Source: Thiodiazotropha sp040506195 (GTDB taxonomy: Bacteria; Pseudomonadota; Gammaproteobacteria; Chromatiales; Chromatiaceae). From it: DNA of 64,000 bases. The stretch is taken from NCBI GenBank assembly GCA_040506195.1, contig JBEVXH010000006.1, forward strand, positions 222,420-286,419. Direction: 5' to 3'. Below are positions 63,923 to 64,000 of this stretch, piece by piece; the first letter of the stretch is position 1, and the number at the start of each line of letters is the position of its first letter. The notes under the pieces were generated by a model. It saw only the letters and a list, made by a program, of their open reading frames with translations. It had not been told where the DNA came from and searched no databases. Position numbers and translations under genes: made by a program.

Positions 63923-64000
63923 ATGAAAATCAATCTACCGATCAAGGACCGGGAATCCTCGGTAGCATCGGACGCTGAACTCATATCGACCACCGATCTG
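63923..64000 (+). CDS. start of an Aer-like chemoreceptor (partial)
   Basis: 26 residues are present before the window ends. MKINLPIKDRESS followed by LISTTDL matches the opening of PAS-containing methyl-accepting chemotaxis proteins of the Aer type, where this segment begins the PAS fold that binds FAD. The rest lies outside the window. It diverges from the signalling operon that starts at 63685. Confidence 0.6.
   Translation, partial: MKINLPIKDRESSVASDAELISTTDL

Noticed and set aside
1..64000. CRISPR arrays, prophage genes and rRNA operons
   Set aside because: No regularly spaced repeats, phage structural genes or rRNA sequence were seen.

Overview
The window looks like chromosomal DNA of a gammaproteobacterium of moderate GC. 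The gene sets hemA-prfA-prmC-moeB and tadA-pldA-mltF, together with acnB, purT, rhombosortase, a TonB receptor and many hybrid histidine kinases, fit a free-living or symbiotic sulfur-oxidiser-type lineage (Chromatiales/Sedimenticola-like). That placement is an inference from gene content; there is no rRNA or marker tree here. A 100-N scaffold gap lies at 25098-25197, so this is a draft assembly.

Layout. 1-1446: decayed DNA holding a sensor-protein remnant and an intact 298-bp MITE-like element. 1447-7579 (minus): four-gene signalling operon (GAF protein, NMT1-like binding lipoprotein, hybrid kinase, REC-PAS-HD-GYP regulator). 7783-8477: remnants of Y1 and IS91-type transposases, then an FG-GAP propeller lipoprotein. 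10648-11350: frameshifted IS1380 transposase remnant carrying a single end of the same MITE. 11464-17463 (minus): four translationally coupled genes for a corrinoid protein, an MtaA/UroD-like protein lacking its zinc cysteines, a soluble histidine kinase and a REC-PAS-PAS-GGDEF-EAL protein. 17711-18081: IS5-type and Phd antitoxin remnants. 18536-24429: PPK2, a CcoG/NapH-like ferredoxin, tadA, pldA, mltF. 24726-25261: tRNA-Ser(CGA) followed by a repeat interrupted by the gap. 25511-30923: small membrane protein, LysR regulator, acnB, purT. 31112-34090: Met-rich periplasmic protein, then a MarR regulator with two matching palindromes, an SDR enzyme and a membrane protein. 34266-37201: YbhB remnant and an IorAB-type molybdenum hydroxylase. 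37472-43875 (minus): GDYXXLXY-like remnant pair, lipoprotein, rhombosortase, moeB, prmC, prfA, hemA. 44220-50488: LolA-like/DUF1302/RND export operon closed by a strong terminator. 50588-63685 (minus): a signalling block with three hybrid kinases, an HD-GYP regulator, a TonB receptor, a YfiR protein and an ethylbenzene-dehydrogenase-like (DOMON-type) protein. 63923-64000: start of an Aer-like chemoreceptor.

How the genes work together. The dominant theme is environmental sensing that ends in cyclic-di-GMP turnover: two HD-GYP proteins and one GGDEF-EAL protein, each co-transcribed with kinases and with an unusual input module (an orphan ABC-type binding protein, a corrinoid/methyltransferase pair, a DOMON-type periplasmic protein, or YfiR with a CHASE8 kinase). 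The best candidate for an undescribed system is the corrinoid operon at 11464-17463, which reads as a metabolic methyl-transfer module converted into a sensor for a c-di-GMP switch. The second is the YfiR-CHASE8 pair, where the receiver is a phosphorelay kinase instead of the usual diguanylate cyclase.
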